Origin: Aquibium sp. A9E412
GTDB lineage: Bacteria; Pseudomonadota; Alphaproteobacteria; Rhizobiales; Rhizobiaceae
DNA length: 64,000 bases
Assembly (NCBI RefSeq): GCF_030398335.1
Contig: NZ_JAOAOP010000001.1
Span: 62,001 to 126,000, forward strand
Reading direction: 5' to 3'
The number at the start of each line of letters is the position of its first letter. The stretch's first letter is position 1. This document shows, piece after piece, positions 20,576 through 29,431 of this stretch. The position numbers were made by a program, and so were the translations under genes. Below the pieces are notes generated by a model, which was not told the origin of the DNA, ran no database searches, and worked only from the letters and a program-made list of their open reading frames with translations.

Positions 20576-21541
20576 TTAGGCGTGAGTCTTCAGGCGCTTC
20601 TCGCGCGCGGCGCGCAGCCGCTCGAAATCCTCGCCGGCATGGTGCGAGGAGCGCGTCAGCGGGCTCGACGAGACCATAAGGAAGCCCTTGGAATAGGCCA
20701 CCGTCTCGTAGGACTTGAACTCGTCCGGCGTGACGAACTTCCTCACCGGATGGTGCTTGCGCGTCGGCTGCAGGTACTGGCCGATGGTGATGAAGTCGAC
20801 GTCGGCGCTGCGCAGGTCGTCCATCAGCTGCAACACCTCGTTGCGCTCCTCGCCGAGGCCGACCATGATGCCCGACTTGGTGAACATCGTCGGGTCGAGC
20901 TCCTTGACGCGCTGCAACAGCCGCACCGAGTGGAAGTAGCGCGCGCCGGGCCGCACCGTGAGATAGTGCGACGGCACGGTCTCCAGATTGTGGTTGAAGA
21001 CGTCGGGCTTCGCCTCGACGACGATCTCCAGCGCGCCCGGCTTGCGCAGGAAGTCCGGCGTCAGGATCTCGATCGTCGTGCCGGGCGCGGCACGGCGGAT
21101 GGCGGCGATCACGTCGGCGAAATGGCGCGCCCCGCCGTCGGCCAGGTCGTCGCGGTCGACCGATGTGACGACCACGTGGTTGAGCCCCATCTCACCGACC
21201 GCGCGCGCCACGCTTTCCGGCTCGGCCGCGTCGAGCGGCGCCGGGATGCCGGTCGCCACGTTGCAGAAGGCGCAGGCGCGGGTGCAGATCTCGCCCATGA
21301 TCATGAAGGTGGCGTGCTTCTTGTCCCAACATTCGCCGATGTTGGGGCAGCCCGCCTCCTCGCAGACCGTCACCAGACCGTTCGACTTGACGATCTCGCG
21401 CGTCTCCAGATAGCCGCGCGAGGCGGGCGCGCGCACGCGGATCCATTCCGGCTTGCGCAGCACCTCCTGGTCGGGCCGGTGCGCCTTTTCGGGATGCCGC
21501 GGCCGCGGCGCGGCGGAAACGGTGTCGAGGATGGTGACCAA
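20576..21541 (-). CDS. lipA: Lipoyl synthase
   Basis: Radical SAM enzyme that inserts two sulphurs into octanoyl groups on lipoyl domains, here presumably including those of PdhB and PdhC. The 321-residue product has the auxiliary cluster cysteines C60, C65 and C71 ([12 protein letters not shown]). The radical SAM cluster cysteines are C86, C90 and C93 (CTRACAFC). The C-terminal RSS motif is present in [13 protein letters not shown]. The start is TTG at 21541, preceded by AGGGAAA; homologues begin at the same MVT sequence. The gene lies close to lpdA and pdhCBA, which need lipoate. Confidence 0.95.
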   Translation of the reverse strand: MVTILDTVSAAPRPRHPEKAHRPDQEVLRKPEWIRVRAPASRGYLETREIVKSNGLVTVCEEAGCPNIGECWDKKHATFMIMGEICTRACAFCNVATGIPAPLDAAEPESVARAVGEMGLNHVVVTSVDRDDLADGGARHFADVIAAIRRAAPGTTIEILTPDFLRKPGALEIVVEAKPDVFNHNLETVPSHYLTVRPGARYFHSVRLLQRVKELDPTMFTKSGIMVGLGEERNEVLQLMDDLRSADVDFITIGQYLQPTRKHHPVRKFVTPDEFKSYETVAYSKGFLMVSSSPLTRSSHHAGEDFERLRAAREKRLKTHA

Positions 21542-21615
21542 GGGTCGCTTTCCCTGTGTGAGACGGTGGCGCCACGGCCGGCGCCGTCACCCGTCCATAT
21601 AGCCCTTCACGCGCA

Positions 21616-21652
21616 CAAAAACAGCCCGGCGGGCGATGGCCCGCCGGGCTGT
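21616..21652 (-). terminator. Rho-independent terminator downstream of the GlsB-family gene
   Basis: A perfect 14-base inverted repeat, ACAGCCCGGCGGGC (21621-21634) and its complement (21639-21652), is separated by four bases. On the minus strand the stem is followed by TTTTTG. It lies between the GlsB-family gene and lipA and separates their transcription. Confidence 0.85.
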
Positions 21653-21671
21653 CGGCAGCACGTGCCGCCGC

Positions 21672-21926
21672 TCAGCCGCGGCCGCGGATCGCGCGGTAGA
21701 CCCAGATCAGCAGCGAGGCGCCGATCACCGCGATGATGAGCTGGCCGATGATGCCGCCGAGCGTCGAGCCGATCAGCGCCAGCAGGATCGCGTTGAGCAC
21801 CAGCGCGCCGACGATGCCCAGCACGATGTTGGTGAGAATGCCGTGATCGGCCTTCATGATCTTCTCGGCGATCCAGCCGGCGAGGCCGCCGATGATGATC
21901 GTCAGTATCCAGCCCAAGCCTTCCAT
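21672..21926 (-). CDS. GlsB/YeaQ/YmgE-family stress membrane protein
   Basis: Small integral membrane protein of the transglycosylase-associated family, often induced by general stress; biochemical function is unknown. The 84-residue product has three hydrophobic segments with the family glycine pattern: IIIGGLAGWIAEKIMK, NIVLGIVGALVLNAIL and GGIIGQLIIAVIGASLLIWVY. I chose the ATG at 21926, which follows an AGGAGA ribosome-binding site. A general-stress (EcfG-type) promoter motif precedes it and a strong terminator follows, so it is probably a single-gene transcript. Confidence 0.88.
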   Translation of the reverse strand: MEGLGWILTIIIGGLAGWIAEKIMKADHGILTNIVLGIVGALVLNAILLALIGSTLGGIIGQLIIAVIGASLLIWVYRAIRGRG

Positions 21927-21963
21927 GAATGTCTCCTGTCGGACGTTTCGTTGTCGCCGCCAC

Positions 21964-21989
21964 AACGGCGGGGACCGGCGGCAGGTTCC
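21964..21989 (-). promoter_or_regulatory. Candidate EcfG-type general stress promoter
   Basis: On the minus strand GGAAC (21989-21985) and CGTT (21967-21964) are separated by 17 bases. This matches the GGAAC-N16/17-CGTT motif used by the alphaproteobacterial general stress sigma factor EcfG. The predicted start lies about 30 bases before the GlsB-family gene, which belongs to a family typically under stress control. Confidence 0.6.
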
Positions 21990-22030
21990 TCCCTCGCCAG
22001 CCGGGACCGGTGCCGACCGCAGCACCGGCG

Positions 22031-23479
22031 TCAGGCGTTGAGCGCACGGCCATAGGCATCGAGCACGCTCTCCTTCATCATCTCAGACAATGTCGGATGC
22101 GGGAAGATCGAGTGCATCAGCTCGGCTTCCGTGGTCTCCAGGTTCATCGCCACGACGAAGCCCTGGATGAGCTCGGTCACCTCGGCGCCAACCATGTGGG
22201 CGCCGAGCAGCTCGCCCGTGGCGGCGTCGAACACCGTCTTGACCAGTCCCTGATCCTCGCCGAGCGCCACGGCCTTGCCGTTGGCGGCGAACGGGAAGCG
22301 GCCGACCCGCACCTTGCGGCCGGCCTCCTTGGCCTGCGCCTCGGTCAGGCCGACGGAGGCGACCTGCGGGTGACAGTAGGTGCAGCCGGGCACGCGGTTG
22401 CGGTCGAGCGGATGCACGTCCTTCAGCCCGGCGATCTTCTCGACGCAGATCACGCCCTCGTGCTCGGCCTTGTGGGCAAGCAGCGGCGGCCCGGCGACGT
22501 CGCCGATGGCGTAGAGGCCGGGCACGTTGGTGCGGCAGTAGCCGTCGATCACGATGGCGCCGCGCTCGGTCTTCACGCCGAGCGCCTCGAGGCCGATGTT
22601 CTCGACGTTGCCGACGACGCCGACGGCCGAGATCAGCCGGTCGGCCGTCACCTTGGCGACCTTGCCGTCCTTGCCCTCGATGTGGGCGGTGACGGATGCG
22701 TCGGCCTTGTCGACCGTCTTCACCTTGGCTTCGAGATGGAAGGTGATGCCCTGCCTCTCGAAGCGCTTGCGGGCAAAAGCGGAGATCTCGGCATCCTCGA
22801 CCGGCATGATCGTCGGCATCATCTCGACGACCGTCACCTCGGCGCCCATCGTGCGGTAGAAGGAGGCGAACTCGATGCCGATGGCGCCCGAGCCGACGAC
22901 GATCAGCGACTTGGGGATCGCCTTCGGCACCATCGCCTCGAAATAGGTCCAGATCAGCCTGCCGTCCGGCTCGAGGCCCGGCAGCACGCGCGGCCGCGCG
23001 CCGGTCGCCACGATGATGTGCTTGGCGGTGTAGGTGCCCTCCTCGCCCTTGACGGTCTTCGGCTTCGGCGGCTGCGGCTCCATCGGCTTCTTCGCCGGCC
23101 TGGCAACGGCGATCTCGCCCGGCTTGGTGAGCTTCGCCTCGCCCCAGATGACGTCGACCTTGTTCTTCTTCATCAGCATGCCGACGCCGCCGTTCATGCG
23201 GCCGGCGACGGCGCGCGAGCGTTTCACCACGGCCTCGACGTCGGGCTTGAGCGTGCCGTCGAGCGTCAGCCCGTAGTCGGCGGCGTGGCTTGCCTGGTGC
23301 AGCACCTCGGCCGAGCGCAGCAGCGCCTTGGTCGGGATGCAGCCCCAGTTCGAGCAGATGCCGCCGAGATGCTCGCGCTCGACGATCGCCGTCTTGAAGC
23401 CGAGCTGGGCGGCGCGCACGGCGGTGACGTAGCCGCCGGGGCCGCTGCCGATGATGATGACGTCGTAGTCCTGTGCCAT
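22031..23479 (-). CDS. lpdA: Dihydrolipoyl dehydrogenase (E3)
   Basis: Flavoenzyme that reoxidises dihydrolipoyl groups of 2-oxoacid dehydrogenases with NAD. The 482-residue product has the FAD motif IIGSGPGGYVTAVRAAQ at the N-terminus and the redox disulfide C42/C47 in GGICSNWGCIPTKAL. The NAD motif is VGSGAIGIEFASFY, and the C-terminal dimer-interface histidine lies in HPHPTLSE near the end. An inserted Pro/Lys-rich loop (PKPKTVKGEEG) before the TAKHIIVATGARP segment is usual for the E3 that serves pyruvate dehydrogenase in Hyphomicrobiales. It is downstream of pdhABC on the same strand, with three small genes in between. Confidence 0.95.
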   Translation of the reverse strand: MAQDYDVIIIGSGPGGYVTAVRAAQLGFKTAIVEREHLGGICSNWGCIPTKALLRSAEVLHQASHAADYGLTLDGTLKPDVEAVVKRSRAVAGRMNGGVGMLMKKNKVDVIWGEAKLTKPGEIAVARPAKKPMEPQPPKPKTVKGEEGTYTAKHIIVATGARPRVLPGLEPDGRLIWTYFEAMVPKAIPKSLIVVGSGAIGIEFASFYRTMGAEVTVVEMMPTIMPVEDAEISAFARKRFERQGITFHLEAKVKTVDKADASVTAHIEGKDGKVAKVTADRLISAVGVVGNVENIGLEALGVKTERGAIVIDGYCRTNVPGLYAIGDVAGPPLLAHKAEHEGVICVEKIAGLKDVHPLDRNRVPGCTYCHPQVASVGLTEAQAKEAGRKVRVGRFPFAANGKAVALGEDQGLVKTVFDAATGELLGAHMVGAEVTELIQGFVVAMNLETTEAELMHSIFPHPTLSEMMKESVLDAYGRALNA

Positions 23480-23566
23480 GGCGGCTTGCGCTCCTCGTAT
23501 CGCGTCAGCGGCGCCGGCAGGGGCCGGCACGCCGCCGCCGGACGGGAAGCGCGAGCGCCGCTGCGC

Positions 23567-23836
23567 TCAGCTTTCCGTCGGCGATTCGGGCACCGGCTCG
23601 TGCCGCGCCATCATGGTGTAGAGCTCGTCCTTCAGCCGCATGCGCTCCTTGCGCATCTCGGCCATGCGGAAGTCGTCGACCGGCTCGATGTCGGTCTCGG
23701 CGCGGTGAATGGCGCGGTTGATCTCGTGATAGGCGTGCGACAGACGGGCGAAATGCGCATCGGTCTCGCGCAGGTGGTGCATCAGGCTGACATATTGCGG
23801 GAAGTCTTCGGCCAGTTCGTGCGGGGTGTTCGACAT
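23567..23836 (-). CDS. YdcH/DUF465 family protein
   Basis: Small cytoplasmic protein of unknown function, predicted to be mostly helical. The 89-residue product has the family helical hairpin: HLRETDAHFARLSHAYHEINRAIHR followed by EMRKERMRLKDELYTMM. No membrane segment or catalytic motif is visible. Directly upstream of the ATG is an inverted repeat, CGGGCATG and CATGCCCG with a 12-base loop (23837-23864); the only good Shine-Dalgarno, GGAG, lies in that loop. A FNR/FixK-like box is found further upstream, so oxygen-dependent expression is possible. Confidence 0.85.
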   Translation of the reverse strand: MSNTPHELAEDFPQYVSLMHHLRETDAHFARLSHAYHEINRAIHRAETDIEPVDDFRMAEMRKERMRLKDELYTMMARHEPVPESPTES

Positions 23837-23892
23837 CGGGCATGCTCCATGGTTGCCATGCCCGCAGGCTAGGCCGCCGGCCGCCCGCCTCC

Positions 23893-23906
23893 TTGATCTC
23901 CGTCAA
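23893..23906 (-). promoter_or_regulatory. Candidate FNR/FixK-type binding site
   Basis: The 14-base sequence TTGATCTCCGTCAA fits the anaerobox pattern TTGAY-N4-RTCAA of FNR, FnrN and FixK regulators. A possible -10, TAGCCT on the minus strand (23871-23866), puts the centre of the box about 40 bases upstream of the likely transcription start, the classical activator position. The target would be the DUF465 gene. Confidence 0.5.
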
Positions 23907-23950
23907 GCGCGGGGCCGCGCCCGCCGCTTTGCGCGCCGCGTCTGCCATCG

Positions 23951-24589
23951 TCAGAGCCCCAGCATCATGCGCACCATCGGCTCGAGGCCGCGGCCGAGCG
24001 CGCGCGTCGCCGCGGCGTCGAGATGCACGCCGTCGACCGGCGTCGTGCGGGCGACGGAGCCGGCGTCGTAGAAGCCGCAGTCGAGCGCGTCGGCAAGATC
24101 GGCATAGAGCGAGGCGAGCATGGCCGATTCGTCCAGCGCGCCCTCGAACATCGCCGCGAAATCGGGGTCGGCCGTCTCGCAGAGCGGCGGCGGGGCGACG
24201 ATCAGCACGTCCGGCGCGGCCGCCTCGACCGGCCACGGGTGATGGCGCACGATCTCGACCAGCCGGCGCATGCCGGCCCGCGCGGCGGCCGCCCGGCCGG
24301 CGATCCACGGCTTCAGGTCGTTGGTGCCGAGCATCACGACGACGAGGTCGAGCGGCGCGTGGCTGGTCAAGAGCGTCGGCAGCAGCCGCGCGCCGTTGCG
24401 GTCGGCCGGTGCGCCATGGTCGTCATAGGCGGTGGTGCGGCCGTTCAGCCCCTCGGCGACGACCTCGACGCGCGGCCCGAGGGCGGCGGCGAGCACGTTC
24501 GGCCAGCGGTCGGCGACGGCATGCCGGGACGGACCGGCCACGTCGTAGCCCCAGGTCAGCGAATCACCGTAGCACAGCACCGTCTTCAT
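23951..24589 (-). CDS. SGNH/GDSL-family hydrolase
   Basis: Serine esterase of the arylesterase-like SGNH group; the natural substrate cannot be told from the sequence. The 212-residue product starts MKTVLCYGDSLTWGYD, giving block I (GDS) with the nucleophile serine at residue 10. Block II is GLNGRTT, block III is GTND, and the catalytic Asp/His pair lies in DGVHLD. There is no signal peptide, so it should be cytoplasmic. It lies between the DUF465 gene and the HdeD-like gene on the same strand, with a 29-base gap upstream. Confidence 0.88.
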   Translation of the reverse strand: MKTVLCYGDSLTWGYDVAGPSRHAVADRWPNVLAAALGPRVEVVAEGLNGRTTAYDDHGAPADRNGARLLPTLLTSHAPLDLVVVMLGTNDLKPWIAGRAAAARAGMRRLVEIVRHHPWPVEAAAPDVLIVAPPPLCETADPDFAAMFEGALDESAMLASLYADLADALDCGFYDAGSVARTTPVDGVHLDAAATRALGRGLEPMVRMMLGL

Positions 24590-24618
24590 CGGCGCGCCGT
24601 CCCTCACCGCCGGCCGCC

Positions 24619-25161
24619 TCAGCGCCCGCGCAGCCCGAAGGCGACGACGAGGCAGAAGACGCCGTTGGAGATCAGCTCGACGGCGAGCAGGACGCCGAGC
24701 ACGGCGGCCGCCGACCAGGGAAAGTTGGCCAGGATCATCAGGCCGAGCACCACCGACAGCAGGCCCGACAGGAGCGGCAGCAGCCAGCCCGGCAACGGCC
24801 GGTAGGCGAGCGCGTAGAGCACCTTGACCGCGCCGAGCACGAGGAACAGCACCGCCACCAGCACGGTGAGCGAGATGACGCCGGCGGCCGGGTCGAGCAG
24901 CAGCGAGACGCCGACGACCACGGTGACGAGGCCGAGCAGCAGCGACCAGGTGAAGCCGCGCCAGTCGCGCATGCGGGTCGCCTGGAGAAGCTGCAGCACG
25001 CCGAAGATGAGAAACGTCCAGGCGGCCAGCATCTCCGCCGCCAGCGTGGCGGCGAAGGGATTGGCGAGCGCCAGCACGCCGCCGATCAGGGAGACCGCGC
25101 CGACGATCGCCAGCCAGATCCAGGCGCTGTGCTGCCGGCTCGGTTCGCTCGTGTCGGTCAT
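24619..25161 (-). CDS. HdeD-family (DUF308) membrane protein
   Basis: Small inner-membrane protein of the HdeD family, linked in enteric bacteria to acid resistance; role here unknown. The 180-residue product has six hydrophobic segments in three pairs. Examples are AWIWLAIVGAVSLIGGVLAL, GFTWSLLLGLVTVVVGVSLL and GWLLPLLSGLLSVVLGLMIL, each with the family GxxxxxxG spacing. The N-terminal dozen residues are polar (TDTSEPSRQHS). It is 41 bases downstream of pdhC on the same strand and may be read through from the pyruvate dehydrogenase operon. Confidence 0.85.
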   Translation of the reverse strand: MTDTSEPSRQHSAWIWLAIVGAVSLIGGVLALANPFAATLAAEMLAAWTFLIFGVLQLLQATRMRDWRGFTWSLLLGLVTVVVGVSLLLDPAAGVISLTVLVAVLFLVLGAVKVLYALAYRPLPGWLLPLLSGLLSVVLGLMILANFPWSAAAVLGVLLAVELISNGVFCLVVAFGLRGR

Positions 25162-25202
25162 CGCTCGTGTCCCCCTTGGCGTCAGCGGCGCGCGGCCGCG
25201 TG

Positions 25203-26660
25203 TCAGACCAGCATGCCCATCGGGTTTTCGATCAGCCGCTTGAAGGCGGCCAACAGCTCGGCGCCGAGCGCCCCGTCGACGGCGCGGTGGTCGGTCGACA
25301 GCGTCGCCGACATCACGGTCGCCACCGCCACCGCACCGTCGCGGACGACGGCGCGCTGCTCGCCGGCGCCGACGGCCAGGATGGTCGCGTGCGGCGGGTT
25401 GATGACGGCCGAGAAGTGCTTGATGCCGTACATGCCGAGATTGGACACCGCCGTGGTGCCGCCCTGGTACTCCTCCGGCTTGAGCCGGCGGTTGCGGGCG
25501 CGCGCGGCCATGTCCTTCATCTCGTTGGAGATCACCGACAGCGACTTCTCCTCCGCGCGGCGCACGATCGGCGTGATCAGCCCGCCGGGGATCGCCACGG
25601 CGACGCCGACATCGGCGTGCTTGTGCCTGAGCATCGCCGCCTCGGTCCACGAGGCGTTGGCGTCGGGCACCTCCATCAGCGCCAGGGCCATCGCCTTGAT
25701 GACGAGATCGTTGACCGACAGCTTGTAGGCCGGCTTCTCGCCATCCTCGGTCTTGCGCATCGGCGCGGCGTCGTTGAGCTGCTTGCGCAGCGCCAGCAGC
25801 GCGTCGATCTCGCAGTCGAGCGTCAGGTAGAAGTGCGGCACGGTCGCCTTGGCCTCGACCAGGCGGCGGGCGATGGTCTTGCGCATGCCGTCGTGCGGCA
25901 CGCGCTCGTAGGAGCCTTCCTCGAACAGGTTGAGGATCGCCTCGTCGGCCATCGGTGCCGGCGCGGCGGCCGGTGCGGCGGGCTTGCCGGCCGGCTTTTC
26001 CTCGGCGGCCCGGGGCTGCGGCCTGGCGGTGCCGGCCTCGGCCGCCGCCTCGACGTCGGCCTTGACGATGCGGCCGTGCGGGCCGGAGCCGGAGATCGCG
26101 GCAAGCTCGATGCCGGCCTCCTTGGCGAGGCGGCGGGCGAGCGGCGAGGAGAAGACGCGCTTGCCGTCGGCGCGCGGCGCCGGCCCGGCCGCGCTTTCGG
26201 CCGGCCGGTCGGCGGCGGGCGCCGCGTCCGCCTTCGGCGCGGCCGGCCTCTGCGCCGCGCGCTCCGCCTGGTCCGCGGCGGGCGCCGCATCGGACCCGGC
26301 CTTCTCCGGCTTCTCCGGTTTCTCGGCCTGCTTTGCCGGCTCGCCTTCGGCCTTTGCCGGCTTTTCCTCGGACTTGCCGCCGGCCTCGGCCGCCCTGGCG
26401 GCCTCGGCGGCATCCTCGCCCTCGGCGGCGAGCACGGCGATCAGCGCGTTGACCTTCACGCCCTCGCTGCCTTCCGGCACGACGATGCGCGCGACGGTGC
26501 CCTCGTCGACGGCCTCGACCTCCATGGTCGCCTTGTCGGTCTCGATCTCGGCGATGACGTCGCCCGGCGCGACACGGTCGCCCTCCTTGACCAGCCAGCG
26601 GGCGAGGTTGCCCTCCTCCATGGTCGGCGAGAGCGCGGGCATGGTGACTTCGATCGGCAT
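25203..26660 (-). CDS. pdhC: Pyruvate dehydrogenase E2 (dihydrolipoyl acetyltransferase)
   Basis: Core of the pyruvate dehydrogenase complex; transfers acetyl groups from its lipoyl arm to CoA. The 485-residue product has one lipoyl domain (residues 1-80, modified lysine K43 in ETDKATME). A long Ala/Pro/Glu/Lys linker follows, then a peripheral-subunit-binding domain ([18 protein letters not shown] to GRIVKADV). The catalytic domain ends with the active-site histidine in DHRAVDGA near residue 455. It starts 12 bases after pdhB. Confidence 0.96.
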   Translation of the reverse strand: MPIEVTMPALSPTMEEGNLARWLVKEGDRVAPGDVIAEIETDKATMEVEAVDEGTVARIVVPEGSEGVKVNALIAVLAAEGEDAAEAARAAEAGGKSEEKPAKAEGEPAKQAEKPEKPEKAGSDAAPAADQAERAAQRPAAPKADAAPAADRPAESAAGPAPRADGKRVFSSPLARRLAKEAGIELAAISGSGPHGRIVKADVEAAAEAGTARPQPRAAEEKPAGKPAAPAAAPAPMADEAILNLFEEGSYERVPHDGMRKTIARRLVEAKATVPHFYLTLDCEIDALLALRKQLNDAAPMRKTEDGEKPAYKLSVNDLVIKAMALALMEVPDANASWTEAAMLRHKHADVGVAVAIPGGLITPIVRRAEEKSLSVISNEMKDMAARARNRRLKPEEYQGGTTAVSNLGMYGIKHFSAVINPPHATILAVGAGEQRAVVRDGAVAVATVMSATLSTDHRAVDGALGAELLAAFKRLIENPMGMLV

Positions 26661-26672
26661 CGCGCGGCTCCC

Positions 26673-28142
26673 TCAGTCCCTGTAGGTGACGGCCTTCACC
26701 GCCTCGATCACCTCGGCGGCGCTGGGCAGCGCCAGCTTCTCGAGATTGGCGGCATAGGGCATCGGCACGTCCTTGCCGGCGACGGTGATCACCGGCGCGT
26801 CGAGCCAGTCGAAGGCGCGCTGCATGACCTGGGCGGCGATGTGGTCGCCGACCGAGGACTGCGGGAAGCCCTCCTCGACGGTGACCAGCCGGTTGGTCTT
26901 GCGCACCGAATCGAGCACCGTGTCGAGGTCGAGCGGCCGGATGGTGCGCAGGTCGATGATCTCGGCGTCGATGCCCATCCCGCTCAGCTCGGCCTCGGCC
27001 TTGAGCGCGTAGGTCATGCCGATGCCGAAGGAGACGATGGTGACGTCCTTGCCGGTCTTGTGGACGCGCGCCTTGCCGATCGGCAGCACGAAGTCGTCGA
27101 GCTTCGGCACGTCGAAGCTCTGGCCGTAGAGGATCTCGTTCTCCAGGAAGATCACCGGATTGGGATCGCGGATCGCCGCCTTGAGCAGGCCCTTGGCGTC
27201 GGCCGCGGTGTAGGGCATCACCACCTTGAGGCCGGGAATGTGGCCGTACCAGGCGGCGTAGCACTGCGAGTGTTGCGCGGCGACGCGCGCGGCCGCGCCG
27301 TTCGGCCCGCGGAAGACGATCGGCGCACCCATCTGGCCGCCCGACATGTAGAGCGTCTTGGCCGCCGAATTGACGATCTGGTCGATCGCCTGCATGGCGA
27401 AGTTGAAGGTCATGAACTCGACCACCGGCTTGAGGCCGGCGAAGGCCGCGCCGACGCCGACGCCGGCGAAGCCGTGCTCGGTGATCGGCGTGTCGACGAC
27501 GCGCTTCGGCCCGAACTCGTCGAGCAGGCCCTGGGTGACCTTGTAGGCGCCCTGGTACTCGGCCACCTCCTCGCCCATGACGAAGACGTCGCCGTCGCGG
27601 CGCATCTCCTCGGCCATGGCATCGCGCAGCGCCTCGCGCACGGTCGTCGGCACCATCTCGGTGCCCTCGGGAATGTCGGGGTCGCCGGCGACGTCGACCT
27701 TGCGCGGCTCGGGATGCACCTTGCCCTCGGCCGGCACGCGGCGCGCCTCGATGTCGGCGACCGCCTCGCCGGCGGCCGGCGCGGCGGTCGCCGGCTCGTC
27801 GTCGCCGCCATCGTCCTTCGCCTCGTGCGCCGCGGGCGCCGGACCGTCGCCGGACGAGGCCGGCGCGGCGGCAGCCTTGTCGAGATCCTCGGCGCTCTCG
27901 CCCTCGCCCAAGAGCAGTGCGATCGGCGTGTTGACCTTGACGCCCTCCGTGCCCTCGGCGACCAGGATGCGGCCGAGCGTGCCCTCGTCGACCGCCTCGA
28001 CCTCCATGGTCGCCTTGTCGGTCTCGATCTCGGCGACCACGTCGCCGGCCGAGACCTGGTCGCCTTCCTTCTTCAGCCACTTGGCGAGATTGCCCTCCTC
28101 CATCGTCGGCGACAGGGCGGGCATGAGGATTTCCGTCGGCAT
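26673..28142 (-). CDS. pdhB: Pyruvate dehydrogenase E1 beta subunit with N-terminal lipoyl domain
   Basis: Forms the E1 decarboxylase with PdhA. The 489-residue product is longer than plain E1 beta because residues 1-80 are a lipoyl domain nearly identical to that of PdhC, including [15 protein letters not shown] with K43. An acidic Ala/Pro-rich linker spans about 80-165. The E1-beta fold follows with [12 protein letters not shown], the [17 protein letters not shown] segment and the C-terminal transketolase-like domain containing [11 protein letters not shown]. This domain layout is typical for alphaproteobacteria, where E1 beta carries its own lipoyl group. The operon order is pdhA-pdhB-pdhC. 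Confidence 0.96.
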   Translation of the reverse strand: MPTEILMPALSPTMEEGNLAKWLKKEGDQVSAGDVVAEIETDKATMEVEAVDEGTLGRILVAEGTEGVKVNTPIALLLGEGESAEDLDKAAAAPASSGDGPAPAAHEAKDDGGDDEPATAAPAAGEAVADIEARRVPAEGKVHPEPRKVDVAGDPDIPEGTEMVPTTVREALRDAMAEEMRRDGDVFVMGEEVAEYQGAYKVTQGLLDEFGPKRVVDTPITEHGFAGVGVGAAFAGLKPVVEFMTFNFAMQAIDQIVNSAAKTLYMSGGQMGAPIVFRGPNGAAARVAAQHSQCYAAWYGHIPGLKVVMPYTAADAKGLLKAAIRDPNPVIFLENEILYGQSFDVPKLDDFVLPIGKARVHKTGKDVTIVSFGIGMTYALKAEAELSGMGIDAEIIDLRTIRPLDLDTVLDSVRKTNRLVTVEEGFPQSSVGDHIAAQVMQRAFDWLDAPVITVAGKDVPMPYAANLEKLALPSAAEVIEAVKAVTYRD

Positions 28143-28154
28143 GCCAGCGCCCCC

Positions 28155-29252
28155 TCAGCGTACGATGTCGGTGTAGAGCTCGGAGACGTCCGGCTCGGGA
28201 TCGGTCTGGGCGAAGTCGGCGGCCTCGGCGACGATCTCGCGCACCTCCTTGTCGATCGCCTTGAGCTCGTCCTCGTCGGCCCACTTGCGCTCGATCAGGC
28301 GCTGCTTGACCTGCTCGATCGGGTCGTGCTCGGAGCGCATCTTCTGCACCTCGTCCTTGCTGCGATACTTGGCCGGGTCGGACATCGAGTGGCCGCGGTA
28401 GCGGTAGGTCTGCATCTCCAGGATGATCGGCCCCTCGCCCGAGCGGCAGCGCTCGGTCGCCATGTCGGCGGCCGCCTTGACGGCGCGCACGTCCATGCCG
28501 TCGACCTGGATGCCGGGAATCTTGAACGACAGGCCGCGGTGCGACAGGTTGGTCTCGGCCGAGGACCGGGCGACCGACGTGCCCATGGCGTAGCGGTTGT
28601 TCTCGATGATGAAGATGACCGGCAGCTTCCACAGCGCGGCCATGTTGAAGCTCTCGTAAACCTGGCCCTGATTGGCCGCGCCGTCGCCGAAATAGGTCAG
28701 CGAGACGTTGTCGTTGTCGCGGTAGCGGTTGGCGAAGGCGAGGCCCGTGCCGAGCGGCACCGGCGCGCCGACGATGCCGTGGCCGCCGTAGAAATGCTTC
28801 TCCTTGGAGAACATGTGCATCGAGCCCCCCTTGCCCTTGGAGTAGCCGCCGCGGCGCCCCGTGAGCTCGGCCATGACGCCGCGCGGGCTCATGCCGGTGG
28901 CCAGCATGTGGCCGTGGTCGCGGTAGCCGGTGATCACCTGGTCGCCCTCCTTGAGCGCCATCTGCATGCCGGTGACCACGGCCTCCTGGCCGATGTAGAG
29001 GTGGCAGAAGCCGCCGATGAAGCCCATGCCGTAGAGCTGGCCCGCCTTCTCCTCGAAGCGGCGGATCAGGAGCATGTCGCGGTAGGCCTTGAACTCCTCG
29101 TCCTTGGTGAACTTGAGCGGCGCCGGCGCCTTGAGCTCCGGCGCGGCGTCGCGGGCGGCGCCGGAGCGCGACCGGCTGGCCGACCTGGTGGAGGATTTCG
29201 CCTTGCTCGAGCTCGACTTGCTCGACGTGGACTTTCGCGCGGCCGTCGCCAT
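28155..29252 (-). CDS. pdhA: Pyruvate dehydrogenase E1 alpha subunit
   Basis: Thiamine-diphosphate-dependent decarboxylase subunit that starts pyruvate oxidation to acetyl-CoA. The 365-residue product has a Ser/Lys/Arg-rich, Ala-rich N-terminal 45 residues, then the catalytic domain. The ThDP motif begins GDGAANQGQ at 189 and ends NN at 218-219. Phosphorylation-loop-like sequence YRYRGHSMSDPAKYR is present. I chose the ATG at 29252, the usual MATAARK-like start; the frame stays open upstream over the promoter leader. It is the first gene of pdhABC and is preceded by a strong promoter about 150 bases upstream. Confidence 0.96.
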   Translation of the reverse strand: MATAARKSTSSKSSSSKAKSSTRSASRSRSGAARDAAPELKAPAPLKFTKDEEFKAYRDMLLIRRFEEKAGQLYGMGFIGGFCHLYIGQEAVVTGMQMALKEGDQVITGYRDHGHMLATGMSPRGVMAELTGRRGGYSKGKGGSMHMFSKEKHFYGGHGIVGAPVPLGTGLAFANRYRDNDNVSLTYFGDGAANQGQVYESFNMAALWKLPVIFIIENNRYAMGTSVARSSAETNLSHRGLSFKIPGIQVDGMDVRAVKAAADMATERCRSGEGPIILEMQTYRYRGHSMSDPAKYRSKDEVQKMRSEHDPIEQVKQRLIERKWADEDELKAIDKEVREIVAEAADFAQTDPEPDVSELYTDIVR

Positions 29253-29402
29253 CCGGTGCTCCCTGGCTGCCTCTCGGTGGTCATGAAGGCGGGGACCGGC
29301 AGGACGCCGATCCGGTTCTGCCAAGGCTAGCATGCGTGCCGCGCCCGGGCCATGCGAAAAATGCATGGCTGGTCTTCCGGCAAGCTACTGAAACGATTAC
29401 GC

Positions 29403-29431
29403 TTTATAGGCTTGACCAGATTTCGGTCAAG
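29403..29431 (-). promoter_or_regulatory. pdhA promoter with overlapping palindromic operator
   Basis: On the minus strand TTGACC (29430-29425) and TATAAA (29408-29403), spaced by 16 bases, form one of the best sigma-70-like promoters in the window. A perfect inverted repeat, CTTGACC-N7-GGTCAAG (29411-29431), covers the -35 and the spacer, the position expected for a repressor site. The -35 also overlaps the ftsB stop codon. The transcribed leader before pdhA is about 145 bases and contains a 7-bp hairpin (29349-29369). Confidence 0.65.

Noticed and set aside
25167-29330. A plus-strand open frame of more than 1300 codons opposite pdhABC
   Set aside because: It is the antisense of well-conserved genes. 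Very GC-rich DNA lacks stop codons in the complementary frames, and the translated sequence is low-complexity (Arg, Asp, Leu, Val, His) without any recognisable domain.
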